NCBI RefSeq assembly: GCF_004212635.1
Contig: NZ_PSRT01000062.1
Location: 1-49,201, forward strand
Direction of reading: 5' to 3'
Length of the DNA stretch: 49,201 nt
From: Bradyrhizobium genosp. SA-3
GTDB lineage: Bacteria > Pseudomonadota > Alphaproteobacteria > Rhizobiales > Xanthobacteraceae
The notes under the pieces are model-generated. The model had not been told where the DNA came from and made no database searches. It was given only the letters and a program-made list of their open reading frames with translations. Below, piece after piece: positions 8,273 through 18,462 of this stretch. The first letter of the stretch is position 1. Every line of letters starts with the position of its first letter. The position numbers and the translations under genes were made by a program.

Positions 8273-9352
8273 CTACTTGCCCGGAAGCTTGTCGTCGATG
8301 CCCTTGACGTAGAAATTCATGCCGAGAATCTGGCCGTCATCGAGGTGATCGCCGCCCTTGCACTGAACCTCCTTGCCGTCCTGCCCAACGATCGGGCATT
8401 TGAACGGATGCAGCTTGCCCGCTGTGATCGCGGCCTGGGCATCCTCGGCCATTTTCTTCACGTCGTCAGGCATGTTGGTATAGGGCGCCATCGCAAACAT
8501 GTGGCTATCGAGGCCGCCCCAGGTGTCCTCGGACTTCCAGGTGCCGGCGAGCTCGGCCTTGACGCGCTCGATGTAGTACGGGCCCCAGGTGTCAAGGATC
8601 GAGGTCAGCTGGGTCTTGGGTCCGAACTTGATCATCTCGGAGTCCTGGCCGAAGGCGAGCTTGCCACGTTCGCTCGCGATCTGCATCGCGGCCGGCGAAT
8701 CCGTGTGCTGCATGATCACGTCGGCGCCCTGGTCGATCAGCGCCTTGGCGGCGTCGGCCTCCTTGCCCGGATCGAACCAGGTGTTGGCCCAGATGATCTT
8801 GACCTTGATGTTCGGGTTGATGGTCTGCGCAGCCAGCATCGTCGCGTTGATGCCGGAGACGACCTCGGGAATTGGGAACGAGCCGATATAGCCGAGCACG
8901 CCGGACTTCGACATCTTGGCCGCGATCAGGCCTTGAATGTAGCGGCCCTGATACCATTTGGCCGAATAGGTCGACATGTTCGGATTGCGCTTGTAGCCAG
9001 TGGCGTGTTCGAAATGCACGTTCGGGTACTTCTTGGCGACCTTCAGCGTCGGATCCATGTAGCCGAAGGAGGTCGTGAAGATCAGCTTGTTGCCGGCGCG
9101 GACGAGCTGCTCGATGGAGCGTTCGGCGTCGGGGCCTTCGGGCACGTTCTCGAGATAGGTGGTTTCGATCTTATCGCCCAATTCTTTCACCAACGCCTGC
9201 CGCGCGAGATCGTGCTGATAGGTCCAACCGAGATCTCCGATCGGACCCAGATAGATGAAGCCGACCTTCAGCTTGTCGGCGGCGGAGGCTGCACCGACGC
9301 TCCCGGCAAGCAAAAGCCCGGCAGCCAGCGCAAGAAGTGATTTCCTCATCAT
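8273..9352 (-). CDS. BMP family ABC transporter substrate-binding protein (purine/nucleoside type), system 1
   Basis: A 359-aa periplasmic binding protein of the Bmp/PnrA (Med) family with a Sec signal peptide (MRKSLLALAAGLLLAGSVG, cleavage after ASA). Family features are GFIYLGPIGDLGWTYQHD after the signal, TTSFGYMDP, FPIPEVVSGINA and IIWANTWFDP. Known family ligands are nucleosides and purines, which fits the surrounding catabolic genes. Two adjacent ATGs (9352 and 9349) follow a GGAG site; either could be used. It is the last gene of the minus-strand operon 12996-8273 and lies 75 bases after the permease. The C-terminal FKCPIVGQDGKEVQCKGG segment has a Cys pair, unusual among BMP proteins I recall. 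Confidence 0.9.
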   Translation of the reverse strand: MMRKSLLALAAGLLLAGSVGAASAADKLKVGFIYLGPIGDLGWTYQHDLARQALVKELGDKIETTYLENVPEGPDAERSIEQLVRAGNKLIFTTSFGYMDPTLKVAKKYPNVHFEHATGYKRNPNMSTYSAKWYQGRYIQGLIAAKMSKSGVLGYIGSFPIPEVVSGINATMLAAQTINPNIKVKIIWANTWFDPGKEADAAKALIDQGADVIMQHTDSPAAMQIASERGKLAFGQDSEMIKFGPKTQLTSILDTWGPYYIERVKAELAGTWKSEDTWGGLDSHMFAMAPYTNMPDDVKKMAEDAQAAITAGKLHPFKCPIVGQDGKEVQCKGGDHLDDGQILGMNFYVKGIDDKLPGK

Positions 9353-9427
9353 CAATCTCCAAACATCAGGGGAAAGCCACGATCCGCAACGCGCGCGCCC
9401 CATCGCGCACGCCGCGGAAATGAAAAC

Positions 9428-10345
9428 TCAGCGGTCGGGCACGAACACGGTGCCGAGCGCGGCCGGCGCGGTCGAGCCGCCGGTGCGCGCCCGGGACAGC
9501 AGGACCAGGACGACAACAGTCGCGAGGTACGGCAGCGCCGACATGAACTGCGAGGGAATGCCGACGCCCCAGCCCTGCGCATGCAATTGCAGGATCGTCA
9601 CCGCGCCGAACAGGTAAGCGCCGACGACGAGCCGGCCCGGCCGCCAGGACGAAAACACCACCAGCGCCAGCGCGATCCAGCCGCGGCCAGCGGTCATGCC
9701 GGGAATGAAGAACGGCGTATAGGCGAGCGGCAGATAAGCGCCCGCAAGACCTGCGCAGGCGCCGCCGAACATCACGGCGAAGGTGCGGATGCGCAGCACG
9801 GGATAGCCGAGCGCATGCGCGGAGACATGATTGTCGCCGCACGCGCGCAGGATCAATCCCGCGCGCGAGCGGTACAGGAACCACCAGACGCCAACGATGA
9901 GCGCGACCGAAAAATAGACGAAGGCGTCCTCGCCGAACAGCACCCGGCCGATCAGGGGGACATCCGTGAGGCCGGGAATGGTGAGGTGCACTGCCGGCGT
10001 GATACGCTCGCCGACGAAGCCGGCACCGATCAGCCCGGAGAGCCCAATGCCGAGGATGGTCAGCGCGAGACCCGTTGCGACTTGGTGGACGGCGAGCCCG
10101 AGCGTCATCAGCGCGAAGACCAGTGACATCAGCGTGCCCGCGACGATGCCGAACAGCGCTCCAATGAAGACCGAGCCGGTCAGCCAGGCGCCGGCAAAGC
10201 CGCAGGCCGCGCCGACGATCATCATGCCTTCGACGCCGAGATTGAGCACGCCGGAACGCTCGGTCACGAGCTCGCCGGTCGCCGCAATCAGCAGCGGCGT
10301 CGATGCGGCGAGCACCGCGAGGATGATGGCCTCAACCAGCTCCAC
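9428..10345 (-). CDS. ABC transporter permease (BMP/nucleoside importer), system 1, second permease
   Basis: A 305-aa polytopic membrane protein of the BPD_transp_2 family (YufQ/NupQ-like half), with about eight to nine hydrophobic segments. The family signatures TERSGVLNLGVEGMM (about 28-42) and the cytoplasmic coupling loop RACGDNHVSAHALGYPV (about 168-184) are present. It starts at GTG 10345, overlapping the upstream permease gene by 14 bases, so translation is coupled. It forms the channel heterodimer with the 10332-11423 product. Confidence 0.9.
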   Translation of the reverse strand: MELVEAIILAVLAASTPLLIAATGELVTERSGVLNLGVEGMMIVGAACGFAGAWLTGSVFIGALFGIVAGTLMSLVFALMTLGLAVHQVATGLALTILGIGLSGLIGAGFVGERITPAVHLTIPGLTDVPLIGRVLFGEDAFVYFSVALIVGVWWFLYRSRAGLILRACGDNHVSAHALGYPVLRIRTFAVMFGGACAGLAGAYLPLAYTPFFIPGMTAGRGWIALALVVFSSWRPGRLVVGAYLFGAVTILQLHAQGWGVGIPSQFMSALPYLATVVVLVLLSRARTGGSTAPAALGTVFVPDR

Positions 10346-11406
10346 GGGTCACCTGTCGGTTCGGGAAGGTCAGCTTGAAGCGGTACAGGATGAGGGAATC
10401 GCAGGCGAGCACGTAGAACAACAAAATGCCCTGGAAGACCTTGGTGACGTCCAATGGGATCTTCATTGCGATCTGTGCCTGCTCGCCGCCGATAAAGGTC
10501 AATGCGAGAAAAAGGCCTGCAATTAATATTCCAAGCGGGTTCAGCCGGCCGAGAAAGGCGACGATGATCGCAGTGAAACCGTAGCCGGGCGAGATGCCGG
10601 GCTGGAGGTGCCCGACTGGCCCTGCGACCTCGATGATGCCGGCTAGGCCTGCCAGCGCGCCGGAGACGGCGAAGGTGAGGATGATGAGCTGGTCGGCATT
10701 GAAGCCGCCGAACCGCGCGGCGCGAGGCGCGGCTCCAACCACGCGGATCTCAAAGCCCTTGATGGTGCGTGCGAGCAGGATCGCTGCCGCTGCAACGACG
10801 AGCAGGGAGATGACCGAGCCGAGATGCAGCCGGCCGCCCTCGATCAGCAGCGGCACCGTTGCCACCGGATCGAACTCCGCCGTGGTCGGGAAGTTGAAGC
10901 CGTGCGGATCGCGCCACGGGCCGCGCACGAGATAGTCGAGGAAGAGGTCGGCGACGTAGACCAGCATCAGGCTGGTCAGGATCTCGCTGGCGCCGAACTT
11001 CACCTTGCAGATCGCCGGGATCAGCGCATAGAGCGCACCTGCGGCCGCGGCGAGCACGAGCATGGCCGGCAGCACCCAGCCGCCGGCATCGGTGCCCTGC
11101 GTCTTCACCGCGATCCAGCTTCCGGCGACGGCGCCGATCAGGAATTGTCCCTCCGCGCCGATGTTCCAGGCATTGGCGAGATAGCAGAGCGAGAGCCCAA
11201 TCGCGATCATCACCAGCGGCGTCGCCTTCACCGCGATCTCCTGGAGCGAATAGCCGTCGGTGAGGGGCGCGATGAAATAGGCATGCAAAGCGAGCAGGGG
11301 ATTCTTGCCGAGAATCGCGAACAGGATGACCATGGTCACGATGGTGAGGCCGATCGCGATCAGCGGCGAGATCAGCGCGATCGTGTTGGAGCGTTCGGCG
11401 CGCTTC

Positions 11407-11423
<17 letters not shown>
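10332..11423 (-). CDS. ABC transporter permease (BMP/nucleoside importer), system 1, first permease
   Basis: A 363-aa inner-membrane permease of the BPD_transp_2 family (YufP/NupP-like, the longer permease of BMP importers). Hydrophobic segments begin at about residue 14. The NAWNIGAEGQFLIGAVAG block and the loop RVVGAAPRAARFGGFNADQLI are family-typical. A strong AAGGAGG ribosome-binding site precedes ATG 11423. It overlaps the ATPase gene by 17 bases and the next permease by 14. Confidence 0.9.
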
Positions 11424-12996
<1,573 letters not shown>

Positions 12997-13538
12997 GGAT
13001 GAAGTGCCTCAATTGTGGGCTAGTTTGAGCCGTCGCGTAAGATGCGAAAAAGCGTCATCCCTTGCTCAACGCTGCGGCAGGTGCGGCGGTGCCGGTTGAG
13101 TCGTTCCTCGCTTTCGAGCGCAAACATGGACAGCGGAAGCAATCGCGGCTTCGAGCCGCGCCTGTTGCAAATTTGTGACGGTTCAAACCAAATCGGAACC
13201 CGCTGCGCAGGCTTGACGCCATGTTGAGCAATCATGCGCCGGTCCGTCCTTCGCTTGCAGCGCAGCGGTCGCGACGGCCGCTCCAACTCGGCGTCGCATC
13301 GGGGCGCGATCAGAAAATCCGAATAAAAACAATCGGGAATGTTCGGCAATAGCGATCCCTTGCCTCTCGTGCTCACTGCGTGCGGGCACTCTGCAATCTC
13401 CTCCATGACTCGTCGCGTGCTGCCGAAACAAGCGGCACGCCGTGTGAAAAGTTGAGGCTTCTCACTCCGGGAGATCGGCGCAAGTGTCGCACCCAGGGGA
13501 CGTTCATTTTTACGTGTCCAAACTTGGGGGTATTCAGG
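12997..13538. promoter_or_regulatory. 542-bp divergent intergenic region
   Basis: This separates the divergent ABC importer operon and the outer-membrane protein gene and presumably holds both promoters. Open frames inside it (for example minus 13020-13406) have no ribosome-binding site, no recognisable motif and odd composition, so I see no gene. No clear -35/-10 pair or palindrome was found. Base composition is lower in GC around 13310-13340 and 13500-13530. Confidence 0.4.
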
Positions 13539-14642
13539 ATGTCGTTTCGTTACACGGCAATGGCAGCAGCGGCGCTGTCACTTGCTACGCTGGCCACCGG
13601 TGGCCTGGCTCAAGCGGCGGATCTGCCGGTCAAGGCGGTCAAGAAGGCGCCGGACCTTCCGTTCTTCCTGGTCATCGATAACCGCGTCACGTTCTCGTAC
13701 ATCTTCAACGCTTCGCAGCCGGGCGCGTGGTCATTCCGGCCGGATGGATCGATCAACAGCAAGACCACCAAGCAGGTCTATTCGTTCACCCATTTCGACC
13801 TCTGGGCATACGGCACGAACTTCTTCACGATCTCCATGTTCAAGTCGGATCACAATGACCCGGCGGGGCCCTGCACCAATACGGGCACGATCTTCGGCGC
13901 GCCGGCATCCTGCGCCGGGGCGACCGAAATCTATGGCCTGTTCCGCTCGACCTTCGGCTGGAACGAGCTCTTCAACACCAAGGCTTTCACCGCGGGACCG
14001 CTGCACAACATCTCGTTTGAAGTCGGCATGGATGCCAATACCGAGAACAGGTATTTCGGCGCTGCCAAGCGCGACGTCGTCGGCGGCCTACAGTTTGCGT
14101 TCGACCTGCCCTACAAGGGCTACATCAACGTCGCGCCGCTGGTCTATTGGGAGTTCGCCAACCACAATTCCTTCAGCCAGTGCGGCCTGTTCGGTCCGGG
14201 CATTCCCGGCGTCACGTGTCTCGCGGACGGCAACACGTCGTTCAAGCCAACCTGGGCTGTCGAAGTCAATTACTACATGGACCTCGGCTTCCTGCCGCCG
14301 AACATGCAGTACTTCTCGATCAGCGGCCGTGCCGGCTGGTACGGCAAGAAGGGCACCGACACCGAGCCGCTTCCCTACAGTCCGGCGAATGGCGTCTACA
14401 ACACGGCGGTCGAGTTGAATTCGGAGCCCATCCGCCTGACCTTCGATGCCTCGAAGGCGGCCTGGGGTGACAAGTACTCCCACTTCGTGGACGTCTGGGT
14501 GGCCTACCGCTACTGGCAGAACAAGTTCGGCCTCGATCACAACCTTGCCGTCGGCTGTACCACAGCCGTCGGTGGCCGGACGGTGAGCACCGGCTCCTGC
14601 ACCGAGTCCTCGCTCTACTCCGGTATCACCGTGAAGTTCTAA
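13539..14642 (+). CDS. Outer-membrane beta-barrel protein, possibly Tsx-like nucleoside channel
   Basis: A 367-aa exported protein beginning at ATG 13539. The signal peptide ends with GGLAQA and the mature N-terminus starts ADLPVKA, a hallmark of Bradyrhizobium outer-membrane proteins. The rest is made of alternating amphipathic strands rich in aromatic residues, and it ends in Phe (YSGITVKF), the usual last residue of outer-membrane barrels. Long aromatic strand patterns (SFTHFDLWAYGTNFFTISMF) are reminiscent of Tsx nucleoside channels. Lying between two purine/nucleoside ABC importers, a role in purine passage across the outer membrane is likely but inferred. The frame stays open upstream to 13380, without homology. 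Confidence 0.8.
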   Translation: MSFRYTAMAAAALSLATLATGGLAQAADLPVKAVKKAPDLPFFLVIDNRVTFSYIFNASQPGAWSFRPDGSINSKTTKQVYSFTHFDLWAYGTNFFTISMFKSDHNDPAGPCTNTGTIFGAPASCAGATEIYGLFRSTFGWNELFNTKAFTAGPLHNISFEVGMDANTENRYFGAAKRDVVGGLQFAFDLPYKGYINVAPLVYWEFANHNSFSQCGLFGPGIPGVTCLADGNTSFKPTWAVEVNYYMDLGFLPPNMQYFSISGRAGWYGKKGTDTEPLPYSPANGVYNTAVELNSEPIRLTFDASKAAWGDKYSHFVDVWVAYRYWQNKFGLDHNLAVGCTTAVGGRTVSTGSCTESSLYSGITVKF

Positions 14643-14653
14643 CGCTCTGTAGT

Positions 14654-14747
14654 CGTAGGGTGGGCAAGGCGAAGCGTGCCCACCACTTCTGCTTCTGTAG
14701 CACTCCGATGGTGGGCACGGCGCATGCGCGCCTTTGCCCACCCTACG
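14654..14747. repeat. Palindromic intergenic repeat (GTAGGGTGGGCAA type)
   Basis: CGTAGGGTGGGCAA at 14654-14667 is perfectly inverted as TTGCCCACCCTACG at 14734-14747, with a nested inner pair GTGCCCACCA (14676-14685) and TGGTGGGCAC (14709-14718). This is another dispersed palindromic element of the Bradyrhizobium type. It starts 12 bases after the stop of the outer-membrane protein gene and lies between convergent genes, so it may double as a terminator. Confidence 0.8.
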
Positions 14748-14811
14748 GTACTGCAGGTGACGGTGGCGCCGCGTCAAACCTCCGCGGCGTCATCTCCTCT
14801 TGGATGTGCTG

Positions 14812-15297
14812 CTATTTCGTCCACACGCCCTCGTGCAACGCCTCGGCCTCATCCTCCAGCAACGGCCCGACCACCTCGGTCGGCCGCTGCCCGCTGGCAA
14901 AGACCTCGCGGCAGGGCAGGTCGAGCGTCGGATTCTCCGGATGGTTGCCGGTGACGCCGCGCAGGCGGTGCTCGCTGAGACCGTAGACCACGCGGCCGAT
15001 GCCGGCCCAGTAGATCGCGCCGGCGCACATCGCGCAGGGCTCGGCGGAGGAATAGAGCGTCGCCTTCGCCAGCACCTCGCGGCTGATCGTCCGGCAGGCC
15101 TGCGTGGCCGCGAGGCGCTCGGCATGCGCGGTGCCGTCGTGATCCGGCATGTAGCCGTTCTCGGTCTCGATCAGCACGTTGCCATCCGCATCGACGACGA
15201 TGCAGCCGAAGGGATGATTGCCATAGGTGAGGGAGCGGCGGGCGATCGCGAAGGACAGACGGAGGAAGTGCTCGTCACGCTCGGATGCGCCGCTCAT
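14812..15297 (-). CDS. Nucleoside/guanine deaminase, cytidine-deaminase fold
   Basis: A 161-aa zinc-dependent deaminase of the CDA superfamily with HAE (58-60) and PCAMC (87-91), which bind zinc and supply the proton-shuttling Glu. The AIYWAGIGRVVYG stretch resembles Bacillus-type guanine deaminase more than TadA. The predicted reaction is guanine (or a related purine base) to xanthine plus ammonia. ATG 15297 has a GGGAG site six bases upstream; the frame is open further to 15372 inside the neighbouring ATPase gene. Last gene of the minus-strand operon 20684-14812, 13 bases after the ATPase stop. This would be a second, structurally unrelated guanine deaminase next to the amidohydrolase at 6829. 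Confidence 0.82.
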   Translation of the reverse strand: MSGASERDEHFLRLSFAIARRSLTYGNHPFGCIVVDADGNVLIETENGYMPDHDGTAHAERLAATQACRTISREVLAKATLYSSAEPCAMCAGAIYWAGIGRVVYGLSEHRLRGVTGNHPENPTLDLPCREVFASGQRPTEVVGPLLEDEAEALHEGVWTK

Positions 15298-15310
15298 CGC
15301 TGCTCCCTGG

Positions 15311-16843
15311 TCAGTGCCCCGCCATGTGCCGGCCAACCACGGTGAGGTCGGCCTCGCTGGTCCGTGCTTCATACACGAATTCGCCGTGGAACATCACCAC
15401 CAGCCGATCGGACAATTCGAGCAATTCGTCGAGATCCTCACTGACGAGCAACACGGCGGCACCGCGGTTGCGGGCGGCCATGATCTCGGCGTGGATCTGC
15501 GCCACCGCTGCGAAGTCGAGGCCGAAACAGGGATTGGCCGCGATCAACACCTCGACGTCGCTGCCAAGCTCGCGGGCGAGCACGGCGCGTTGCACGTTGC
15601 CGCCGGACAGCGCCGAGATCGGCGTATCCGGCGTGCGGGTCTTGATCTTATACTGCGCGATCTTCGTCCTGGCGTCGTCTCGAAAGGCGCCGCGATTGAG
15701 CCACCAGCCGCCACGGGCGAAGGGCGCACGGTCGAATTCGCGGAAGGCGATGTTGTCGGCGACGCTCATGCCGCCGACGCAGGCGTTCTTCAACGGCTCC
15801 TCGGGCAGGAGAGACATCTTGTGCCGCCGCATCTCGTCACGGCTGGCGCGGTAGGGATCGCCGGCAACGCGGATCTCGCCGCTTTCGGCCTCACGCTGGC
15901 CGGCCAGCACCTCGACCAGCTGGCGCTGGCCGTTGCCGGAGACGCCGGCGATGCCGACGATCTCGCCGGCACGCACGGTGAGCGAAACGTCATGCACGGC
16001 GACTGCGCCGGCATCGTCGAGCGCGCGGAGCTTTTGCAGCTCGAGCCTTGCTTGGCCAGCCTTCCCGGTGCGCGGCGGCTGCACCGTCAATTGCTCGGCG
16101 CCGATCATGGTCCGGGCCATCGCGTCCGGCGTGAGCTCGGCCACCTTGCCATGACCCGCCAGCTTGCCGCGGCGCAGGATGGTGACGTCATCGGCGAAGG
16201 CCATGACCTCGCGGAACTTGTGTGTGATCATCAGGATCGTCAGCTCACCCCTGACGACCATGTCGCGGAGCATGCCGAGCACCTCGTCGGCTTCCGCCGG
16301 GGTCAGCACCGAGGTCGGCTCGTCCAGGATCAGGAAGCGGCGCTTCAGGTAGAGCTGCTTGAGGATCTCGCACTTCTGCCGTTCGCCGGCAGAGATGTCC
16401 GAGACTTTCGCGCCGAGCGGCACCTTGAAGGGCATGCGGCTCAAGAACGCCTCGAGCTCCTTCATCTCCTTCGGCCAGTTCACCACGGCCGGCACGTCGT
16501 CGCGGGCCAGCACGAGGTTTTCGGCGACCGTCATCGCCGGCACCAGCGTAAAGTGCTGATAGACCATGCCGAGCCCGAGTGCGTGGGCGTCCTTCGGATT
16601 GCCGATCGCCTGCTCGCGCCCGCCGACGAGGATGTCGCCTTCGGTCGCGTGGTAATAGCCCATGATGCATTTGACGAGGGTCGATTTGCCGGCGCCGTTC
16701 TCGCCGAGCAGCGCGTGGAACGAGCCCGGCCGCACCTTCAGCTCGACATTGTCCAGCGCCAGGAAATCGCCGAAGCGCATGGTCATGGCGACGGCATCGA
16801 CGCCGAAGGCGCCGGAGGGCGGTGGTGTTTCGCCGATGATCAC
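15311..16843 (-). CDS. ABC transporter ATP-binding protein with two nucleotide-binding domains (BMP importer), system 2
   Basis: A 510-aa double ATPase paralogous to the one at 11407. N-terminal domain: Walker A GENGAGKST (47-55), signature DISAGERQK (149-157), Walker B FLILDEP (170-176). C-terminal domain: GVSGNGQRQL (degenerate Walker A) and LSGGNVQRAV. The start is GTG 16843, which overlaps the TGA of the BiuH-like gene (GTGA, 16840-16843) and has GGAG seven bases upstream; the frame is open further to 16975 but only antisense to that gene. It should power the permeases at 17535 and 18463. Here the ATPase comes after the permeases, unlike system 1. Confidence 0.92.
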   Translation of the reverse strand: MIIGETPPPSGAFGVDAVAMTMRFGDFLALDNVELKVRPGSFHALLGENGAGKSTLVKCIMGYYHATEGDILVGGREQAIGNPKDAHALGLGMVYQHFTLVPAMTVAENLVLARDDVPAVVNWPKEMKELEAFLSRMPFKVPLGAKVSDISAGERQKCEILKQLYLKRRFLILDEPTSVLTPAEADEVLGMLRDMVVRGELTILMITHKFREVMAFADDVTILRRGKLAGHGKVAELTPDAMARTMIGAEQLTVQPPRTGKAGQARLELQKLRALDDAGAVAVHDVSLTVRAGEIVGIAGVSGNGQRQLVEVLAGQREAESGEIRVAGDPYRASRDEMRRHKMSLLPEEPLKNACVGGMSVADNIAFREFDRAPFARGGWWLNRGAFRDDARTKIAQYKIKTRTPDTPISALSGGNVQRAVLARELGSDVEVLIAANPCFGLDFAAVAQIHAEIMAARNRGAAVLLVSEDLDELLELSDRLVVMFHGEFVYEARTSEADLTVVGRHMAGH

Positions 16844-17523
16844 GAAATCGCTCCGATGAAGGCGTCCGACGTCGAGACCGCGCCGAACACGCCGCCCTGC
16901 ATCTTGATCATCTTCAGCGCGTGGTCGTGGTTGCTCTTGTCGGTCGCGCCACAGCAATCGTGCAGCAGCACGCATTCGAAGCCGCGGTCGTTGGCTTCGC
17001 GCATGGTGGTGTGAACGCAGACGTCGGTGGTGATGCCCGTGAGCACGATGTTCTCGATGCCGCGCACCCGCAGGATCAGCTCCAGGTCGGTGGCGCAGAA
17101 CGAGCCCTTGCCCGGCTTGTCGATGATCGGCTCGCCCGGCAGCGGCGCCAGCTCCGGGATGATGTCCCAGCCGGGCTCGCCGCGCACCAGGATGCGGCCG
17201 CAGGGGCCGGGATCGCCGATGCCGGCACCGATCTGGCGTGAGCGCCAGCGCTTGTTGGCGGGAAGATCGGAGAGATCGGGGCGGTGGCCTTCACGGGTAT
17301 GGATGATGTGGAAGCCTTGGCTGCGCATCACCGCGAGCAGCTTCCTGATCGGCTCGATCGGTGCCCGCGTCAGCGAGAGGTCGTAGCCCATCTTGTCGAC
17401 ATAGCCGCCGACGCCGCAGAAGTCGGTCTGCATGTCGATGATGATGAGCGCGGTGTTCTCGGGGCGGAGATCGCCGTTATAGGGCCAGGCATAGGGCTCG
17501 GACTTGATGTGGCGCTCAGGCAT
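16840..17523 (-). CDS. biuH: Isochorismatase-family amidohydrolase, biuret hydrolase (BiuH)-like
   Basis: A 227-aa cysteine hydrolase. It closely resembles the Rhizobium leguminosarum biuret hydrolase as I remember it: PYxWPYNGxLRP near the N-terminus, IIIDMQTDFCG, HTREGHRPDLSDLPANKRWRS and GITTDVCV. The catalytic triad is D30, K136 and C169, a constant offset of six from BiuH D36/K142/C175. Reaction: biuret to allophanate plus ammonia. The setting is unusual: it is embedded between the permeases and the ATPase of a purine-type importer, with a 4-base overlap to the ATPase gene, so the natural substrate could be a ureide related to purine breakdown. ATG 17523 is chosen by alignment to BiuH. 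Confidence 0.82.
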   Translation of the reverse strand: MPERHIKSEPYAWPYNGDLRPENTALIIIDMQTDFCGVGGYVDKMGYDLSLTRAPIEPIRKLLAVMRSQGFHIIHTREGHRPDLSDLPANKRWRSRQIGAGIGDPGPCGRILVRGEPGWDIIPELAPLPGEPIIDKPGKGSFCATDLELILRVRGIENIVLTGITTDVCVHTTMREANDRGFECVLLHDCCGATDKSNHDHALKMIKMQGGVFGAVSTSDAFIGAIS

Positions 17524-17534
17524 GATCTTGCTCT

Positions 17535-18461
17535 CTAGCGTGTGATCGACAATTCCGCCGGGGCTCCGGTCAGTGTGCGTTTGGGCGAGCAGGTGATGAT
17601 CATGATCGCCAGCGTCAGGATGTAGGGCGCGGCATTGAAAAGGTGATAGCCGGAGGTGACGCCAACCGATTGCAGCGCCGGCCCCAGCGCTGCGGCGCCG
17701 CCGAAGGCGAGCGAGGCCCATAGGCAGAGCAGGGGATCCCAGCGCGCGAAGATCACGAGCGCCACCGCCGTGATGCCCTGGCCCGAGGACAATCCTTCAT
17801 TCCAGCTGCCGGGATAGAACAGCGACAGGAACGAGCCGCCGATGCCGGCGAGGAAGCCGCCGACCATGGTGGCGCGCAGGCGGATCAACAGCACGGAGTG
17901 GCCCATCGCGCGCGCGGCATCCGAGCTCTCGCCGGCGGTGCGGATGAGCAGGCCCCAGCGCGTGGTGCGGAAGGCCCAATAGAGGATCGGCGCGAGCCCG
18001 ACGCCGATCAGGAAGAGCACGTTGACGCGCAGCGTGGCGCGGACCTGCGGGACGTCGCTCCACCAGCCGAAATCGATCGCCGGCAGGCGCGGCGCGGTGG
18101 GCTCGATCAGCGGCTTGCCGAGATAGAAGGCAAGCCCGGTGCCGAACAGCATCAGCGCGATGCCGACCGCAACGTCGCTGACGCGCGGCAGTGAGCAGAT
18201 GCCGGCATGCAGCGCGCCCAGCAGCGCGCCTGTGATACCGGCGGCGAGCACGCCCAGCCACGGAGAGCCCGAAAGGTACGAGACACCGTAGGCGCTCATC
18301 GCACCCATCACCAGCGTACCTTCGAGGCCGAGATTGATGCGGCCGGAGCGCTCGGTGATGCATTCGCCGAGGCTGACGAACAGGAACGGCGTGGAGACAC
18401 GAATGGCGCCGCCGAGCACCGCGAGCGGGACGGTCCAGAGTCCGATCGAACCGTCTGCCAT
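17535..18461 (-). CDS. ABC transporter permease (BMP importer), system 2, second permease
   Basis: A 308-aa polytopic BPD_transp_2 permease. It contains TERSGRINLGLEGTLVMGA (about 37-55) and the coupling loop RTAGESSDAARAMGHSV (about 173-189), the same landmarks as the system 1 permease at 9428. ATG 18461 begins one base after the stop of the preceding permease gene, and the BiuH-like gene follows 11 bases downstream, so it lies mid-operon. Confidence 0.9.
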   Translation of the reverse strand: MADGSIGLWTVPLAVLGGAIRVSTPFLFVSLGECITERSGRINLGLEGTLVMGAMSAYGVSYLSGSPWLGVLAAGITGALLGALHAGICSLPRVSDVAVGIALMLFGTGLAFYLGKPLIEPTAPRLPAIDFGWWSDVPQVRATLRVNVLFLIGVGLAPILYWAFRTTRWGLLIRTAGESSDAARAMGHSVLLIRLRATMVGGFLAGIGGSFLSLFYPGSWNEGLSSGQGITAVALVIFARWDPLLCLWASLAFGGAAALGPALQSVGVTSGYHLFNAAPYILTLAIMIITCSPKRTLTGAPAELSITR

Positions 18462-18462
18462 C

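Noticed and set aside
13020..13406. 128-codon minus frame in the large divergent gap
   Set aside because: No ribosome-binding site, no motif, and it would occupy the promoter region of the importer operon.
15227..17014. 595-codon plus-strand frame opposite the ABC ATPase
   Set aside because: Shadow of the system 2 ATPase and deaminase genes; rich in Arg/His/Val without any motif.
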